Shown: positions 37,001-42,475, counted from the stretch's first letter. The stretch: DNA of 47,213 nt from Massilia terrae (GCF_024753145.1 NZ_JANUGU010000014.1:1-47213), one strand, 5' to 3'. The notes: generated from the letters alone by a model not told the origin. Numbers and translations are program-made.

Positions 37001-38596
37001 CACGTCGATGGACGACACGCTCCATGTGCCGTTGCTCATCGGCGTCGTCGCGAGGGGATCGGTGCCGGAGTCGTAGACGCCGTTGTTGTTCTTGTCGACC
37101 CACACCTTCACCGTGCTGACGCTGTCGCCCACGGCCCCGGTGCCGCTGAATCCGACCACGGTCAGCTTGGTGATCTTGTCGCTGGTGCTGGTGCCGGAAT
37201 CGGTGCCGGCAGTCAGGTTGGGCGCGCTGGGCGCGGTCGGGACGACGTTGACGGTGACGGTTTTCGTCACCGCCTGGAAACCGTCGTACACCTTGATGGT
37301 AAAGGTGTCAGTGCCGACATAGGCGCTGTTAGGCGTGTAGGTAATCGAACCGCCCGGCGTAATGTCGGTGGTGCCGCCGGCCGCGGTGCCACCGGTGATG
37401 CTCAAGACTCCATGGGTCGGGGCGGTGAGCTGCGTCCACGTCAGGGTCTGGTAGTTGTCGGTGTCGTTGACATGAAGCAATGGGATGACATTGTTTGCCC
37501 CGGTGCTTTGAACCACATTCACGATGCTGTTGCCGAGGAAAGTCGTGACCACGTTGGGCCCGTGCGGATTGGCGATCGTGAAGCTGTCGAAGGTCCAGTT
37601 GGACACCGGGTAAGCGGTGCCGCCGTTGATCAGCGTTTGCGACGCGATCTCGACGGTGTATTTGACGATGCCAGTGAACGCAGAAAAATTCGGCGGCGCA
37701 TCGTAGCCGGTCGCATTGGCGCTGCTCTGGATGGTGAGCGTCGCCTTGACCGTGCCGTCGGGCTTGTAGCCGGTCACGGTGAACAGGAAGGCGGCGGGAT
37801 AGGCGCCGCCGTATTTGTCGAAAGCCAGCGCGGTCAGGTCGAAGCTGCCCAGGTTGACGTTGTCGGCCGTGATCGTAAATGTGGCGTCCTTGGTCGCGGT
37901 GGTCTGGTCGGCGGTGGAATCGAAATAGATCCCGTCGTGCGTGCTCGGCGGCGTGCCGGTGTCCGGCAGCACCGCAACCGTCGAGCCGAGCGTGAATCCG
38001 GTGACGAAATTGCCTGGTGTGAGGTCCATCGACGAGGTCACATCCTTGAGTCCCGCGGCCGGTATGGTCAGCAGGGTATCCAGGCTGCGCACGGCGGCGG
38101 CATCGAACTCCGGATGGGCGCCGATGTCGCCCTGCTGGTATTCGAGCGTCCAGTTGCCGCCGAGCTGCTGGCCGCCGGTGGCGTCGACGGAGGCGGCCAC
38201 GTCGGCGCCGGTTTCCTGCGCAATCTGGCCGACGAACTGGGCGCCGGCCACACCGGCCGCGATATCGCAGCCGTACAGCAGGATGTCGCCGCCGGGCGCC
38301 AGCGAGGAGCCGATCCGGCCCAGCACGGCCGCGTAGGCGCCGACATTGGACGAATCCAGCGTCAGCGTGCCCAGCTCCAGCATCCCCGGCGCGCCGTGGC
38401 CAATCACGTGCACGCCGTCAATACCGCTGCGGCCCGCGAGGATGGCGGCGATCTGCTCCAGCCCGTCGCGCTGGGCATCCAGCACATGCACTTCCACCCC
38501 CGGCTTGAATGCCTCGAGCAGTGTCTGATAGTTGGCGACGTTGTTGAAAACAAACGCAATGTCGCGCGAGACGTGTTGGTCGAGGGTACTTTCCAT
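25010..38596 (-). CDS. Giant DUF4347/Ig-like/RTX/DUF4214 surface protein (4528 aa)
   Basis: One uninterrupted 13.6-kb frame, about 29% of the window. The ATG at 38596 is chosen because GGAGAAG precedes it by 6 bases; an upstream in-frame ATG lacks a site. Residues 10-160: DUF4347 with GHG and YGCD. About 180-340: unassigned beta-rich region. About 345-455: cadherin-like/Big_9 module. About 455-3880: array of Ig-like modules with core FTFSEDPG (21 close copies plus 3 diverged), broken by a second Ig type with AEAGATVKLYDGATVVGTG. About 4080-4160: RTX repeats (GGxGxDxL). Then DUF4214, a second RTX stretch and a second DUF4214 at the C-terminus. No Sec signal. RTX repeats near the C-terminus suggest type I secretion, but no ABC/MFP/TolC genes are in the window. 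Likely a calcium-stiffened adhesin or matrix protein (inference). Confidence 0.93.
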   Translation of the reverse strand: MESTLDQHVSRDIAFVFNNVANYQTLLEAFKPGVEVHVLDAQRDGLEQIAAILAGRSGIDGVHVIGHGAPGMLELGTLTLDSSNVGAYAAVLGRIGSSLAPGGDILLYGCDIAAGVAGAQFVGQIAQETGADVAASVDATGGQQLGGNWTLEYQQGDIGAHPEFDAAAVRSLDTLLTIPAAGLKDVTSSMDLTPGNFVTGFTLGSTVAVLPDTGTPPSTHDGIYFDSTADQTTATKDATFTITADNVNLGSFDLTALAFDKYGGAYPAAFLFTVTGYKPDGTVKATLTIQSSANATGYDAPPNFSAFTGIVKYTVEIASQTLINGGTAYPVSNWTFDSFTIANPHGPNVVTTFLGNSIVNVVQSTGANNVIPLLHVNDTDNYQTLTWTQLTAPTHGVLSITGGTAAGGTTDITPGGSITYTPNSAYVGTDTFTIKVYDGFQAVTKTVTVNVVPTAPSAPNLTAGTDSGTSTSDKITKLTVVGFSGTGAVGDSVSTVKVWVDKNNNGVYDSGTDPLATTPMSNGTWSVSSIDVSSLADGTYKVYAQSTGGGQFGALSAAGTFTVDRTKPTVTITSSSTSLTPADTATITFTFSEDPGTSFTWDGTSGDLTVSGGTVSALSGSGTVRTATFTPDGVSTTASVSVVASSYFDVAGNFGNGGSSPAINVIIDTTPPAAPTLLALQAASNTGVNPADNATKLSTPTVTGSAEAGSTVKLYEGATLLGSTTADGSGNWTITTSTLADGSHTLTATAKDAAGNVSTASSGFTIKVDTVAPTLSISNDASSTLKIGQTSTITFTFSEDPGSTFTSTDIAVSGGTLGVLSGSGNTRTAVFTPSNGINAGTAGVTVAGSSYTDAAGNAGTGTASTSFNYDTKAPTLTITSDATGPLKIGQTATVTFSFSEDPGGSFLSSDIAVIGGTLGSFAGIGATRTAVFTPTANTDNGSGMIAVGASTYNDAAGNTGAADSSLTISYDTKAPAAPSTPALAAGSDTGTSSTDNLTKLLTPSFTGTAEVGATVNLYDGATLIGSGTAGADTKWTIASTTNLSNGAHNITAVAEDAAHNLSTASGTLAISVDAAAPTLVISSDATSTLKTGETATLTFTFSEDPGSTFSWDGSSGSVVVSGGTLSAISGSGNTRTAIFTPAANTDGGSATISVAAAAYTDAAGNAGAAAASPTIGYDTKAPTVAITISNPAMAIGDTSNIVFTFSENPGASFDASDLVITGGTLGPLLGTGLVRSATFFPDANTNNGVASISVTAHSYSDAAGNTGSGAASPGMVFDTLAPTVSITSDKAALKAGETATITFTFSEDPGSSFTSGSVAVSGGTLGAISGTGTSRTAVFTPTAGTNLGTASITIAAGAYTDAARNDGLAGATPSISYDTLAPTLAITSDKAALKFGESATITFTFSEDPGSSFTSGAIAVTGGTLGAITGTGTVRTAVFTPAANTNGGTGSITVAHGAYTDAAGNDGGAGTTPSLSFDTLPPAAPSAPVLDTGSDTGTSHTDKLTYIGTPTLSGAAEAGATVKLYDGATMIGTGTADGAGNWSITTSYLADGTHSIAAVATDAAGNTGVASATADVTVDTIAPALVITSDTATLRAGQTATITFSFSEDPGSTFSSASVGVSGGTLGAISGSGNTRTAVFTPTADTNAGAASISVAHAAYTDAAGNDGGSATLPTIHYDTLAPTVTITSDKPLLKIGETATITFTFSEDPGTSFGWDGTIGTVSVSGGTLSATSGSGTTRTAVFTPTAGTNGGTASITVGEGVYLDAAGNPGHAGTTPGIVFDTLAPNGPSTPILDPASDSGFSSSDKLTKIASPTLTGTAEAGATVKLYDGATVVGTGTADGSGNWSIVANTLAEGSHSIIATATDAAGNTGTGSAALAVVVDTTAPTLAITSAKAALIAGETATITFTFSEDPGTTFTSGDIVVSGGTLSALSGSGAVRTAVFTPTTNTNSGTASITVAGGLYTDAAGNAGGAGTTPSIQFDTLVPTVAITSDKAALKIGETATITFTFSEDPGVSFTGADLTVSGGTLGAISGTGAVRTAVFTPTANTNGGTASITIGEGNYLDAAGNAGHAGSTPSLVFDTLAPNAPSAPVLATASDSGTSSNDNLTKVTTPTLTGSAEAGATVKLYDGATMVGTGTADGAGNWSIVTSTLAEGSHSIVAKATDAAGNTGAGSAALAIVVDTTGPALAITSDKAALIAGQTAAITFTFSEDPGSTFTSGDIVVAGGTLSALSGSGNVRTAVFTPTADTNAGAASITVAGASYTDAAGNAGGAGATPSLHFDTLAPTVAISSDKAALKGGETATITFTFSEDPGSSFTSGSVAVSGGTLGAIAGTGTTRTAVFTPTANTNGGSASISIADGAYGDAAGNAGHAGSAPSLVFDTKAPTLAISSDKAALIAGQAATVTFTFSEDPGSSFTSGDIVVSGGTLSALSGSGAVRTAMFTPTADTNAGTASITVAGGLYTDAAGNAGGAGTTPSIQFDTLVPTVAITSDKSALKIGETATITFTFSEDPGASFTSADLTISGGTLGAISGTGTTRTAVFTPTANTNGGTASITIGEGSYLDAAGNAGHAGSTPSVVFDTLAPNAPSAPVLATASDSGTSTSDNLTKVTTPTLTGSAEAGATVKLYDGATVVGTGTADGSGNWSIVTSTLAEGSHSIVAKATDAAGNTGAGSAALGVLVDTTGPALAITSDKAALIAGQTAAITFTFSEDPGSTFTSGDIVVSGGTLSALSGSGNVRTAVFTPTANTNTGTASITVAGGAYTDAAGNAGGAGATPSVHFDTLVPTVAISSDKAALKIGETAAITFTFSEDPGASFTSADLAISGGTLGPISGTGTVRTAVFTPTANTNGGTAGITIGEGSYLDAAGNAGHAGSAPSVVFDTLAPNAPSAPSLATASDSGTSSSDQLTNIATPTLTGSAEAGATIKLYDGAALVGTGTADGAGNWSIVTNTLAQGSHAIAATATDAAGNTGAASAALAISIDQTAPTLVISSDKAALIAGQTATVTFTFSEDPGSTFTSGDIVVSGGTLSALSGTGAVRTAVFTPTADMNAGTASITVASSVYTDAAGNAGGAGTTPSIHFDTLVPTVSISSDKAALKIGETATITFSFSEDPGASFTSGDLTVSGGALGAITGTGATRTAVFTPDANTNGGTASITIGEGSYLDAAGNAGHAGATPALVFDTKAPTLAITSDKAALIAGQTATVSFTFSEDPGSSFTSDDIVVSGGTLSALSGTGTVRTAVFTPTADTNAGTASITVASGVYSDAAGNAGGAGTTPAIQFDTLVPTVAITSDKSALKIGEAATITFTFSEDPGASFTSGDLAISGGTLGAISGTGATRTAVFTPTAGTNGGTASITIDAGKYTDAAGNPGQAGATPVVVFDTLAPAAPSAPVLAAASDNGASSSDNITNAQTLKFTGTAEDGATVTLIDNTSKAVLATGTATGGAWSIDVNGLPEGVTSVAAFATDAAGNTGATSAALAVTIDRTAPGAPSLALASGAASGSTVNDGTVKVLNLAPGASWQYSLDAGAHWSAGTGDNFKLTADNSYTAIVRQLDIAGNISTSSAQLKFNLDTTGPTSTVTISDNALVSGETATVTIRFSEPVAGFGLDDVSASSGTLSNLVSRDGGLTWTATLTPAGGTVASTNVVTVNNAGVTDGAGNAGVGTNSSPNYSVQTSAIGASIVLSDSSLAAGETAVVTISFTEAVPGLRLSNLGVANGVLSGLSSADGGLTWTATLTPAANTRDATNVITLDNASLTGISGQHGQGTSTSANYGVFTVRPSATVSLADHVLAPGGSTAVTIKFSTAVSDFDGADISVTHATLSSLRSADGGVTWTGTLTAAAAAAAAQPGSIEIDLRGVHDAAGNTGLGLTSAAFVLASANAKSSSVDGVTILTDTFKDPHTGLPQQVVAIPDVQPGRVDDSSTSHPGLADIPLASAPGSSTPTLTASLPTGAGMLELGSAAPLSANDAATDLVRRITDNTASGSSTQADMAAHAQDFLASLAAGTVVQTSTIVPTVARGATLDQPIVISGATPPQGATNAPVVGLVIDGTGLPAGTTLQLDNVNFAAVTGDVRLFGGLGQNYVVGDAGSQTIYLGPDDDVLFGGGGDDFIGSAGGNDILHGGDGNDLVAGGIGNDTLFGDAGNDTVNGGRSTTGNWSFHISASGAISAVHSGAVFTLNGSETVQSSELDATVPELRFLKADQQKVAGIALLYAALDRVPDLAGLSFWATSGASLQDVAKGVLASAEFGATPLGQAGNVAFITGMYQHVLGRAPEQAALDYWNGRLTAGASRADVLTAVALSDEHKAGATKVDGITIGQGSVRHEAGWFAGSGDDILDGGAGSDWLVGGDGFDTVVYSGNRAQYHFTIGADNQIHVLDTANGDLDTLLGIESARFKDGTIDITVLERDPAQLARVGLMYEAVLHRPADLASLASWTAQNMSATQLAQAFTASADYQSKFAGMSDAAFVQALYANSGLAASAAGGMQSWQDYLGHHSRAELIATWIGQDAVVQAQFGANGLWLA
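25015..25360 (-). other. DUF4214 domain 2 (C-terminal)
   Basis: Encodes LARVGLMYEAVLHRPADLAS, FVQALYANSGLAASAAGG and SRAELIATWIGQDAVVQAQF at the very C-terminus, a place where a type I secretion signal would be expected. Confidence 0.8.
25510..25590 (-). repeat. RTX repeats, block 2
   Basis: Encodes AGSGDDILDGGAGSDWLVGG followed by DGFDTVVYSG, a second short nonapeptide block between the two DUF4214 domains. Confidence 0.85.
25640..26020 (-). other. DUF4214 domain 1
   Basis: Encodes VAGIALLYAALDRVPDLAGL, FITGMYQHVLGRAPEQAALD and YWNGRLTAGASRADVL, the repeated helical pattern of DUF4214 found next to RTX repeats in secreted proteins. Confidence 0.85.
26130..26360 (-). repeat. RTX calcium-binding nonapeptide repeats, block 1
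   Basis: Encodes DDVLFGGGGDDFIGSAGG, NDILHGGDGNDLVAGGIG and NDTLFGDAGNDTVNGG, consecutive GGxGxDxUx nonapeptides of the hemolysin type. Such repeats fold on Ca2+ outside the cell and mark type I secretion substrates. Confidence 0.9.
26940..37230 (-). repeat. Tandem Ig-like module array inside the giant gene
   Basis: Tandem modules of about 300 bp. Between landmark positions 28561 and 33373 the spacing is exactly 300 bp for Ig-to-Ig steps and 603 bp where a 303-bp second-type module intervenes. Landmarks are at 28561, 28861, 29161, 29461, 30064, 30364, 30967, 31267, 31567, 31867, 32470, 32770 and 33373. Towards the N-terminus copies diverge and gain small insertions, for example +12 bp at the module ending near 33685. 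All steps are multiples of three, so the frame stays open. Confidence 0.93.
38117..38569 (-). other. DUF4347 domain with candidate His/Cys dyad
   Basis: Within the giant protein, residues about 10-160. GVHVIGHGAPG carries His67 and DILLYGCDIAAG carries Cys110, 43 residues apart and each after a hydrophobic strand. That layout resembles clan-CD peptidases (caspase, gingipain, CHAT). Catalysis is inference. Confidence 0.6.
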
Positions 38597-38808
38597 CGGG
38601 CTTCTCCGGAGATAAGGAAACATTGCTTTTCAGTTACAAGCTTCGACCGACACGTTACTCACAAGCAAGTGCTTTGGCAACATTTAGGAACTAAATTAAT
38701 TTGGTTTTTGACAATTTTTAGTGTTACTGTTGGGATTCCCTAGCGAAGTGGATAGGGAGAAGCGTCAGTTGCATACCACAAGGTCAACTCACCAAAAAAG
38801 GAGCAGCA
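38597..38808. promoter_or_regulatory. AT-rich divergent control region
   Basis: A 212-bp intergenic segment between the giant gene (minus) and the tail-collar operon (plus), clearly AT-richer than the flanks (for example AACTAAATTAATTTGG near 38690). A perfect TTGACA lies at 38708-38713. With a 17-bp spacer the -10 would be TGGGAT, which is weak. AAAAAAGGAG precedes the first collar gene. Shared regulation of both transcripts is plausible but unproven. Confidence 0.5.
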
Positions 38809-39309
38809 ATGGAGCCTTATGTAGGAGAGATTCGCCTGTTCGGCGGGAATTTCGCCCCGTCCGGCTGGCTGAAATGCGACGGGTCATTGATCAGCATCAC
38901 GGACAACGAAGTGCTGTTCTCGTTGCTCGGCACGACGTACGGCGGCGACGGCCAACGGAACTTCGCGCTGCCGGACTTGCGCGGCCGGGTGCCGATGCAC
39001 CGTTCCCCGACCTACCCGATGGGTGCGCGCGGCGGCACCGAGCAGGTCACGCTGACCCAGCAATCGCTGGGGTCGCACACCCACCTTGCCAACGCCAAGA
39101 ACGCGCCGGGCACGGCGTCCAATCCGAAAGGGCTGTACTGGTCGACCAACAACGACTACCCGCTGTTCGGGACGACCGCGCCGGACAAGCAGTTCGCGGC
39201 GACGGCCATCGGTGCCGCCGGGGGGAGCGATCCCCATGACAACATGATGCCTTTCCTGACGCTGACGTTCATCATCGCGGCCCAGGGCATCTACCCATCC
39301 CCACGTTGA
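38809..39309 (+). CDS. Tail-collar (MdpB-type) protein 1
   Basis: A 166-residue protein of the microcystin-dependent-protein/phage tail-collar family. The N-terminal collar domain reads VGEIRLFGGNFAPSGWLKCDG, VLFSLLGTTYGGDGQRNFALPDLRGRV. The C-terminal part has SHTHLANAKNAPG and DPHDNMMPFLTLTFIIAAQGIYPS, where PHDNM is the family hallmark. No signal peptide. AAGGAG lies 6 bases before the ATG. The phage collar domain is used in tail fibres, but no other phage gene is here; stand-alone triplets are common in environmental proteobacteria with no known function. First gene of a four-gene operon. Confidence 0.93.
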   Translation: MEPYVGEIRLFGGNFAPSGWLKCDGSLISITDNEVLFSLLGTTYGGDGQRNFALPDLRGRVPMHRSPTYPMGARGGTEQVTLTQQSLGSHTHLANAKNAPGTASNPKGLYWSTNNDYPLFGTTAPDKQFAATAIGAAGGSDPHDNMMPFLTLTFIIAAQGIYPSPR

Positions 39310-39319
39310 AGGAGCGATC

Positions 39320-39811
39320 ATGGCAGAACCTTTTCTCGGTGAAATCCGCGTGTTCGGCGGCACCAACATTCCGGGCGGATGGGCAGTGTGCGAAGGGCAG
39401 CAATTGGCGATCGCGCAGAACCAGGCCTTGTTCGCGATCCTCGGCACCCAGTTCGGCGGCGACGGCATCCGCACATTCGCCCTGCCCGACTTACGCGGAC
39501 GGGTCGCGGTCGGCCCCTCGGGCAATATCCGCCAGGGCGTGTCCGGCGGCGAGTCGGCCCATGCCTTGACCGGCGCGGAATTGCCGGCGCATACCCACAG
39601 CGTCACGGCTTCTTCGGCAGCCGGAACCGTTCCTCCCATCGACAGCCATTACTGGGCCAGCGCCATGAACTACACGGCGGATGCGGACTCGCAACTGGCG
39701 CCGACCGCCATCGCGACGGCGGGCGCGGGTATGCCGCACGACAATATGCAGCCCTACCTGGCGCTGATGTTTTGCATCGCCATCACCGGCGTTTTCCCAC
39801 CGCGGCCCTGA
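39320..39811 (+). CDS. Tail-collar (MdpB-type) protein 2
   Basis: A 163-residue paralogue of the preceding protein: LGEIRVFGGTNIPGGWAVCEG, ALFAILGTQFGGDGIRTFALPDLRGRV, AHTHSVTASSAAGTVPP and MPHDNMQPYLALMFCIAITGVFPP. The gap to the first gene is 10 bp and AAGGAG precedes the ATG by 6 bases. The central His-rich AHTH and terminal PHDNM segments match phage short-tail-fibre and receptor-binding collar folds, which trimerise around metal. The copies differ strongly outside the motifs, so this is an old duplication with specialised copies. Confidence 0.93.
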   Translation: MAEPFLGEIRVFGGTNIPGGWAVCEGQQLAIAQNQALFAILGTQFGGDGIRTFALPDLRGRVAVGPSGNIRQGVSGGESAHALTGAELPAHTHSVTASSAAGTVPPIDSHYWASAMNYTADADSQLAPTAIATAGAGMPHDNMQPYLALMFCIAITGVFPPRP

Positions 39812-39823
39812 GGAGGATGAAGA

Positions 39824-40357
39824 ATGGATGCATTTCTTGGTGAAATCCGCATGTTCTGCGGTACCTACGCGCCTGCGGACTGGGCGTTTTGCGAAGGGCA
39901 GCTGCTGCCCATCAGCGCCAACACGGCCTTGTTCTCCCTCCTCGGCGTGCAGTACGGCGGCAACGGGACCACGAACTTCGCCCTGCCCGACCTGCGCGGC
40001 AAAGTCCCGGTCAACCAGGGTGCCGGGCCGGGCCTGAGCCTGCGGACCGTCGGGGAAACCGGCGGCGCGCCGAGCGTGACGCTGACCGAAAAACAGATGC
40101 CCGCCCACAATCACCTGGCGCAAGGGATCTCGAAGACGGGCACGACCAAGTCGCCGTCCAACGCGGTATGGTCGCAATTCGCGTCGGAAGCGCGGCCGCC
40201 GGTGCCGGTCAAGCTGTTCGCGCCGAATGGCGATGTGCAGATGGCCCCGACCGCGCTGGCGCCGTCCGGCGGGAACCAGCCGCACAACAATATGCAGCCC
40301 TACCTCGGCGTGAACTTCATCATCTGCATGCGCGGCATCTTCCCGCCGCGCGATTGA
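39824..40357 (+). CDS. Tail-collar (MdpB-type) protein 3
   Basis: A 177-residue third paralogue: LGEIRMFCGTYAPADWAFCEG, ALFSLLGVQYGGNGTTNFALPDLRGKV, AHNHLAQGISKTG and QPHNNMQPYLGVNFIICMRGIFPPRD (PHNNM replaces PHDNM). GAGGA precedes the ATG, and the gap to gene 2 is 12 bp. Its TGA overlaps the GNAT start by one base (TGATG), so the acetyltransferase is translationally tied to the collar genes. Confidence 0.93.
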   Translation: MDAFLGEIRMFCGTYAPADWAFCEGQLLPISANTALFSLLGVQYGGNGTTNFALPDLRGKVPVNQGAGPGLSLRTVGETGGAPSVTLTEKQMPAHNHLAQGISKTGTTKSPSNAVWSQFASEARPPVPVKLFAPNGDVQMAPTALAPSGGNQPHNNMQPYLGVNFIICMRGIFPPRD

Positions 40358-40806
40358 TGGACTGGGCCGTGCGCCCGGCGGCGCCGGATGACGCCGCCTT
40401 CCTGGCCAACCTGTTCCGCAGCACCCGGCCCGAGCTGGCCATGCTGCCGGACGGGCTGGCCGGCATGCTCATCGCCCAGCAGCAGCACAGCCAGGATCTG
40501 GGCTACCGGCAGGCGTTTCCTCATGCGCAAACCTTGGTGATCGAAGCGGGCGGCGAGCCCGCCGGCAAGCTGGTGCTGGATGAGCAGCGCCAGCAGTTGC
40601 GCGTGGTCGACCTCGCGGTGGCGCCGCCGTTCCGCGGACGCGGCCTGGCCACGGCCGTGCTCAGGCAGCTGCATCAAGCTGGACGCGATCTCGTGCTCAG
40701 CGTCGCGCACGACAACCTGGCGGCGATCCGCCTGTACCACGCGCTGGGATTCGAGGAAGAGTCGCGCGACGAGGTGCGCGCGGAGATGCGCTGGCGCGCT
40801 CAGTAG
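40357..40806 (+). CDS. GNAT N-acetyltransferase coupled to the collar genes
   Basis: A 149-residue GNAT enzyme. N-terminus MDWAVRPAAPDDAAFLANLF, acetyl-CoA-binding region VVDLAVAPPFRGRGLATAVLRQL (motif A R-G-x-G-x-A), and C-terminal NLAAIRLYHALGFEEESRDE. Such enzymes acetylate small amines, protein N-termini or Lys. The ATG at 40357 overlaps the third collar gene, so the substrate may well be a collar protein or a sugar or amine handled with it (inference). Its end overlaps the convergent TraB/GumN gene by 7 bases. Confidence 0.92.
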   Translation: MDWAVRPAAPDDAAFLANLFRSTRPELAMLPDGLAGMLIAQQQHSQDLGYRQAFPHAQTLVIEAGGEPAGKLVLDEQRQQLRVVDLAVAPPFRGRGLATAVLRQLHQAGRDLVLSVAHDNLAAIRLYHALGFEEESRDEVRAEMRWRAQ

Positions 40807-41693
40807 ACGCGTTCGACCGTGACGCCGTGCGCGGCCAGCAGGGCCGGCACGCCGCGTTCGCCGAGCAGATGCAGCACGCCGATCGCCACCACGGCGCCAT
40901 TATGTTTCTCCAGCAAATCATTGAGCTTGCTGGCGAGCACGACGTTGCGGCCGTCGATCAGCACTTCGCGCGTGAACCGGCCGGCCAGGGTGTTATCGGC
41001 AGCGGTGCGCTGCGCCACCTGGTCGAGCGCATGGCGGTCGGCGCTGCCCCAGGCGTCCACCACATTGCGCGCTTCTTTCCTTTGCGCACCGGACTCGAGC
41101 GAGTCCAGCGATTCGTCCAGGAAGCGCCACTGATCCGGGGGCGCCAGCCGGTTCAGCATGTCGAGCTGGGAATCGAGCGATTCCAGTTCGACGATGGGTA
41201 CGCCGTTGGCGCGCGCCATGCGGGCCAGTTCACGGTCGGTCGACAGTTCGGGGCGATAGCCGAGCTTTTCGTATTCCGCCACCGACAGCAGCGCGGCCAG
41301 CAGCACCGGCTTGAGCCTGTGCGCGTTGCGCGGATCCATGCCGGCGCCGCGGATTTCCTCGTCGAGGAAGGCGCGCTTTTTCTCGGGCAATTCCGCGTAG
41401 CCGCCGGCCGCGTCTTTCGGCAAGGTGCCGTATTTGTCGACCGCGCGGCTGGCGGCGAAAGGCGATGGGTTGGGATCGAGTTCCAGCGCCAGCACCGGCG
41501 CGTTGGCGACCGCCTCCGCGATGCGCGGTTCCAGCGGATAGAAGGCCGGCACGCCGACGTGCATGGTACCGAACAGATACATGCTGTGGCCGTTCGCGCT
41601 CAGCCTGAACAAGGCGCCCCGCTCGGCGGCGTTTGCCGCTGAGCAGGCCAGCCAGGACAAGCTGAGGAAGACCACTATAATCAAGCGTCGCAT
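40800..41693 (-). CDS. TraB/GumN-family exported protein
   Basis: A 297-residue protein of the TraB/GumN (Tiki-like, erythromycin-esterase-related) family. The ATG at 41693 gives signal MRRLIIVVFLSLSWLACSAANAAERG with cleavage near ANA; an ATG at 41711 is possible. Family motifs: MYLFGTMHVGVPAFYPL (GTxH, residues about 38-55), VLALELDPNP, and the closing NGAVVAIGVLHLLGERGVPALLAAHGVTVERV (GxxHL). These histidines and acidic residues suggest metal-dependent hydrolysis, not proven in bacteria. Probably periplasmic or membrane-anchored. It is convergent with the GNAT gene and divergent from the HAD gene within 25 bp. Confidence 0.9.
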   Translation of the reverse strand: MRRLIIVVFLSLSWLACSAANAAERGALFRLSANGHSMYLFGTMHVGVPAFYPLEPRIAEAVANAPVLALELDPNPSPFAASRAVDKYGTLPKDAAGGYAELPEKKRAFLDEEIRGAGMDPRNAHRLKPVLLAALLSVAEYEKLGYRPELSTDRELARMARANGVPIVELESLDSQLDMLNRLAPPDQWRFLDESLDSLESGAQRKEARNVVDAWGSADRHALDQVAQRTAADNTLAGRFTREVLIDGRNVVLASKLNDLLEKHNGAVVAIGVLHLLGERGVPALLAAHGVTVERVY

Positions 41694-41718
41694 GCTATCT
41701 GCTGCCTTCATTCCAACC

Positions 41719-42447
41719 ATGATCAATGCTACAAGCCGCCCACCAGTCTGGTTGTTCGATCTGGACAATACCTTGCATGACGCATCGCATGCCATCTTCC
41801 CCGCCATCAGCGCCAACATGAATCGCTACATCGCCCGGGTACTGGGCGATGGCGACACGCCGGCAAGCCAGGAAGCCGTCAATGCCGCGCGCCTTGGTTA
41901 CTGGAAACGGTACGGCGCGACACTGCTCGGAATGATTCGACACCATCAGGTTAGCGCGACGCACTTTTTGCGGGAAACGCATGAGCTGCCACTGCTGAGT
42001 CAAATGATACGCGCCGAGCGCGGTTTGCGCCGTCAGTTGCGGCAACTGTGCGGACGTAAGATTCTGCTGACAAATGGACCAGCAAAATACTCGAAAGATG
42101 TCATGCGGCATCTCGGCGTGCAGCGCCAGTTCGCGCATCACATTTCGATCGAGAACATGCATGTGCATCGGCAACTAAGGCCGAAGCCATCGGGGCTGAT
42201 GCTGCGCCGCCTGCTGCGCCGGCACGGTCTCGCGCCGGAGAATTGCATCCTGGTCGAAGACACGCTGGCCAACCTGAAAAGCGCGAAGCGGCTCGGCATG
42301 CGCACGGTGTGGGTCACGCAGTACCTGCGCTTCAGCGACCCGATCGGCGCGGCGCCGCTGCCGCGGATGCTGAAAAGGCCACGCTATGTCGATGTCAAAG
42401 TAAAATCTGTGCGCCAGCTTCCGGGATCCATGCACAAGCTGCGCTGA
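41719..42447 (+). CDS. HAD-family pyrimidine 5'-nucleotidase
   Basis: A 242-residue cytosolic phosphatase of the HAD superfamily, YjjG/SDT1-like pyrimidine nucleotidase group. Motif I is FDLDNTLHDASHAIFP, with the nucleophile Asp at about residue 13. Motif II is KILLTNGPAKYSKDVM, the motif III Lys is in LRPKPSGLMLRRLL, and motif IV is CILVEDTLANLKSAKRLGMRTVWV. The start MINATSRPPVWLFDLDNT is chosen because it begins just before motif I. It precedes slmA by 28 bp on the same strand, forming a pair that I remember as normally adjacent to argB in Burkholderiales. Confidence 0.9.
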   Translation: MINATSRPPVWLFDLDNTLHDASHAIFPAISANMNRYIARVLGDGDTPASQEAVNAARLGYWKRYGATLLGMIRHHQVSATHFLRETHELPLLSQMIRAERGLRRQLRQLCGRKILLTNGPAKYSKDVMRHLGVQRQFAHHISIENMHVHRQLRPKPSGLMLRRLLRRHGLAPENCILVEDTLANLKSAKRLGMRTVWVTQYLRFSDPIGAAPLPRMLKRPRYVDVKVKSVRQLPGSMHKLR

Positions 42448-42475
42448 ACCTGTCCCCAACCAACGATTGGAATCC

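Noticed and set aside
25010..38596. CRISPR-like or satellite array because of the regular 300-bp repeats
   Set aside because: The repeats are in-frame coding modules of one protein, far longer than CRISPR repeats and without spacer architecture or cas genes.
38809..40357. Prophage tail module
   Set aside because: Only collar-domain proteins are present. No tape measure, baseplate, capsid, portal, lysis or integrase genes lie nearby, and the genes fit the free-standing MdpB-type family.
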